Source: Chordibacter sp038110535
Lineage (GTDB): Bacteria; Verrucomicrobiota; Verrucomicrobiia; Opitutales; Seribacteraceae
Direction: 5' to 3'
Assembly: GCA_038110535.1 (NCBI GenBank)
Contig: JAYNJW010000039.1
Coordinates: 1 to 16,053 of the forward strand
Length of the DNA stretch: 16,053 bases
The notes beneath the pieces are model-generated. The model had not been told where the DNA came from, searched no databases, and saw only the letters and a program-made list of their open reading frames with translations. Position numbers and translations under genes: made by a program. Positions within the stretch are counted from its first letter, which is position 1. Each line of letters starts with the position of its first letter. This document shows positions 13,565 to 16,053 of the stretch, piece after piece.

Positions 13565-16053
13565 ATGATCTCAAACGGACCGTCGAGAACCTTTACCCAA
13601 GAAGCTGTGGAGGCGTGGTTCCGCCGGCTGTGTTCCGAAGATTGGGAAACCTTTTTTTCTCCTGAACAATTAAAAAAAGCTCAGGAATATTACCGGGCTG
13701 GCTACCTTAGCACGATTGATATTCAAGAAAACCAAGCCGTGATCACTAAGAAGATCAACCGGGAGGAAACTTATTCAGTTGTGGAATGGACCAAGAAAGG
13801 TCCAGAAATCCGGACCTCGCTTGATGAAGAAGAGATTGGAATCGCCCTTGCGACTGCTGGTTTGTACGAAATTGAAGAGCTGATTGCGGAATTGCACGAA
13901 GATGATCCCTTATTGGGTGAGGGTTCTATGCTCATCGAAAAAAACGAAGATTATCCGGCTGATGAGGAAAAAGAGGTCTCCTTGCCCGAGTCCACTACCG
14001 AGGAATCGGCGAAGATAAAACTTCTCATTCGTATGGAAATATCCTCCCAAAAGGGACTGCGTGCTATCCCTGAGTGGCAAAGAAGCAAATCCAACCGCAT
14101 CCCAGTATACTCAACTGATGCATCAAATATAGAGGATTGTGACCGTCCTGCCCTGATGCGTTTTGTTGCAGAGGCAGGAAAATTCGGATTCCAATTTCAA
14201 AAAGGTACGGGTGAATTCCTGCTCAATGACTGGAAAAAAGTTGCCAAGTTAGCCGATGAATCTCTCGCGATCTGGGAAAATTCTTTTGCCATTGAATATG
14301 GGGGAGATGCCCACTTGCTCAAGCAAGGTCAGCGTACCTTAAGCTGGGAAATCGAAGCAAGAAGCAGGGATGATGAAAGTATGATCTTGCGGGAAAATTT
14401 TCATGTCGGCAATCGAAGACTAGGAACCCAACATATCCGCAGGGTGACCCGGGCCAGACAAGGTGCGACTTTTATTCAGGGATATGGGCTGGTCAAGCTG
14501 GATCAAGACCAAGTTGAGGATTTCGAATGGTGGCAACGCAATCGGGGAGATGCCAAACGAGCTCACTGGCCAAGATACATGCTTTTTTCTTTATTTGCTC
14601 GTAAATATCTCAAAACACGGGCGGATGGACAGCTTGAACATTGGCGGGACTCGATCAAAAAATTGAGCACCAATGGAGTAGGCAAAAAATTCCTATTTCT
14701 TCGCCCTTATCAGATAGAAGGAGTCGCGCATTTGTACGCATTGCACCAGCTGGGATGTCATCCCTTACTCGCCGATGAGATGGGTCTTGGAAAAACGGTG
14801 CAAACCTTAGCCCTCCTTCATGCGAAAGGCTCACAGGAATTACCGGACCTTGTCACCTGTCCGGCATCAGTGGTTCCGGTTTGGCAAAAAGAAGCCGCCA
14901 AACATTTTCCCAAACTACAGGTTCGTATACTCTCCAAGGATGAAACTTTTGAACAGATTAGTGAGCCCTGTTTATGGATAGCTAGCTACACCCAATTACG
15001 GCGCCATCGCCATCTTTTAGATCAGGTAGAATTCCGCTATGCGGTGCTGGACGAGGCACAGTTGATCAAAAACCCAAAAGCCAAGGTAACTCAGGCCTGT
15101 CTGTCGATCGATGCCCAACACCGCCTCGCTCTTTCAGGCACGCCGATTGAAAATTCCGCACTCGATTTGTGGACCATTTTCAGGTTTCTTATGCCCGGAT
15201 TACTCGGGGCCCGCAAGGAGTTAGAAAAATGCCTGATTGAAGATTCCTTCAAGACCTTACAACTCCTACGCCGCCAGGTCACACCCTTTGTCTTGCGCAG
15301 AATGAAGAACGATGTGGCTGCAGAACTTCCTCCAAAACTGGAAACTGAGCTACCATGCCCACTCAATGATGAACAAAGAAAAGCATACCGGGCACTTGCC
15401 GAGGGTGGACTACAGGAGCATGGCAACGATTTGCACCAAGCCATCCAAAAGTCTTCCATGCATGTATTTTCCCTGCTTACCCGGTTACGTCAGGCATGTT
15501 GTGACCTCGCTCTTCTACCCGATAGAGAACATCTACCCGCCTGCGGTGCAAAAAGCGATTTACTGATCGAGAAATTACACGACCTATCCAGCTCAGGTGC
15601 AAAAGTATTGGTCTTTAGCCAATTTACCACTTTTCTTTCACTCTTAAAAAAACGAATCAAAGTAGAAATTCCATCCCTGGAAGTTCTCGAATTGACTGGT
15701 TCCACCCGCGATCGTTCCAAACCGGTCGATCGTTTTGAATCTTCCAATGATCCAATTGTGATGCTGGCCTCGCTCAAAGCAGCAGGATTGGGAGTCACTT
15801 TAAAGTCTGCAGATTATGTATTTCTGATGGATCCATGGTGGAATCCGGCAGTGGAAGAACAGGCCATTGACAGAGCCCACCGATTGGGGAGACAAAAACC
15901 AACTTTTATTTATCGCATGGTTGCCCAAGGAACGATCGAAGAAAGAGTGCGCCAGTTACAATTGCAAAAGAAAGAAACTTTTCGTCAAGTAATTGGAGAT
16001 CTTGAAAAACCTAGCGGATTGGCGGATCATTTCTCATCATTGGAAGAATTGAT
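13565..16053 (+). CDS. SNF2-family DEAD/DEAH-like helicase, 3' end outside the window
   Basis: Double-stranded DNA translocase/remodeller of the bacterial SNF2 (RapA/HepA-like) group. The open frame starts at ATG 13565, just after an in-frame TAG at 13559, and runs 829 codons to the window edge without a stop. Helicase motifs: I, DEMGLGKT at 404-411; Ia, TCPASVVPVW; II, DEAQ at 496-499; III, SGTPIEN at 524-530; IV, VLVFSQF; V-VI, SLKAAGLGVTL and DPWWNPAVEEQAIDRAHRLGRQ ending at residue 777. The sequence has passed motif VI and the usual tail, so only a little is missing. Residues 1-120 resemble the region that carries a SWIM zinc finger in relatives (FSPEQLKKAQEYYRAGY), but the CxC and CxH ligands are absent. 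Residues about 120-370 are the N-terminal extension typical of bacterial SNF2 proteins. Target and partners are unknown; no methylase or nuclease lies next to it. Confidence 0.9.
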   Translation, partial: MISNGPSRTFTQEAVEAWFRRLCSEDWETFFSPEQLKKAQEYYRAGYLSTIDIQENQAVITKKINREETYSVVEWTKKGPEIRTSLDEEEIGIALATAGLYEIEELIAELHEDDPLLGEGSMLIEKNEDYPADEEKEVSLPESTTEESAKIKLLIRMEISSQKGLRAIPEWQRSKSNRIPVYSTDASNIEDCDRPALMRFVAEAGKFGFQFQKGTGEFLLNDWKKVAKLADESLAIWENSFAIEYGGDAHLLKQGQRTLSWEIEARSRDDESMILRENFHVGNRRLGTQHIRRVTRARQGATFIQGYGLVKLDQDQVEDFEWWQRNRGDAKRAHWPRYMLFSLFARKYLKTRADGQLEHWRDSIKKLSTNGVGKKFLFLRPYQIEGVAHLYALHQLGCHPLLADEMGLGKTVQTLALLHAKGSQELPDLVTCPASVVPVWQKEAAKHFPKLQVRILSKDETFEQISEPCLWIASYTQLRRHRHLLDQVEFRYAVLDEAQLIKNPKAKVTQACLSIDAQHRLALSGTPIENSALDLWTIFRFLMPGLLGARKELEKCLIEDSFKTLQLLRRQVTPFVLRRMKNDVAAELPPKLETELPCPLNDEQRKAYRALAEGGLQEHGNDLHQAIQKSSMHVFSLLTRLRQACCDLALLPDREHLPACGAKSDLLIEKLHDLSSSGAKVLVFSQFTTFLSLLKKRIKVEIPSLEVLELTGSTRDRSKPVDRFESSNDPIVMLASLKAAGLGVTLKSADYVFLMDPWWNPAVEEQAIDRAHRLGRQKPTFIYRMVAQGTIEERVRQLQLQKKETFRQVIGDLEKPSGLADHFSSLEEL

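Noticed and set aside
13565..16053. SNF2 gene as part of an anti-phage system such as DISARM.
   Set aside because: No methyltransferase, nuclease or other defence partner is visible, and glgA and housekeeping genes flank it. Genes right of the window are unseen.
1..16053. Insertion sequences, prophage, CRISPR, tRNA or rRNA genes.
   Set aside because: No transposase or integrase frames, terminal repeats, spaced direct-repeat arrays or RNA gene signatures were seen on either strand.

Overview
The window is ordinary bacterial chromosome, densely coding, with no mobile element, CRISPR array, tRNA or rRNA that I can see. A member of the PVC group, most likely Verrucomicrobiota (Opitutae-like), fits best. 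This is inferred from the mix of families (a long SNF2 helicase with an N-terminal half of the type seen in that phylum, DUF502, YjbQ, a LysM lipoprotein beside RecO), the YbeY sequence variant, and the near absence of Shine-Dalgarno sequences with frequent GTG/TTG starts. The assignment is not proven by a marker gene.

Layout. Positions 73-11730 hold twelve genes, all on the minus strand and tightly packed (gaps mostly under 30 bp, several overlaps). In transcription order they are phoH, pgpH (c-di-AMP phosphodiesterase type), ybeY, a DUF502 membrane protein, a divergent recO, yjbQ, a LysM lipoprotein, a class V cysteine desulfurase, recF, a TauE/SafE permease, ruvC and, after a 152-bp leader with three small inverted repeats, mgtE. 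The eleven genes from phoH to ruvC look like one operon; mgtE may have its own control. A 228-bp divergent region (11731-11958) separates phoH from glgA (glycogen synthase, plus strand). After a 151-bp AT-rich gap with DnaA-box-like sequences follows a SNF2-family helicase gene that runs off the right end.

How it fits together. phoH-pgpH-ybeY-(...)-recO keeps the backbone known from Bacillus subtilis (phoH-yqfF-yqfG-dgkA-cdd-era-recO), with DUF502 in place of dgkA-cdd-era. The run links rRNA maturation (YbeY, PhoH), second-messenger breakdown (PgpH), envelope proteins (DUF502, LysM lipoprotein), sulfur handling (cysteine desulfurase, possible sulfite/sulfonate permease) and recombination repair (RecO, RecF, RuvC). 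GlgA and the SNF2 helicase are probably separate units.

No clearly new system is present. The best leads are the Lys-to-Arg change in the GlgA substrate motif, the SNF2 N-terminal region that looks like a SWIM-type module without zinc ligands, the DnaA-box-like pair before the SNF2 gene, the structured mgtE leader, and DUF502 embedded in a conserved housekeeping operon.
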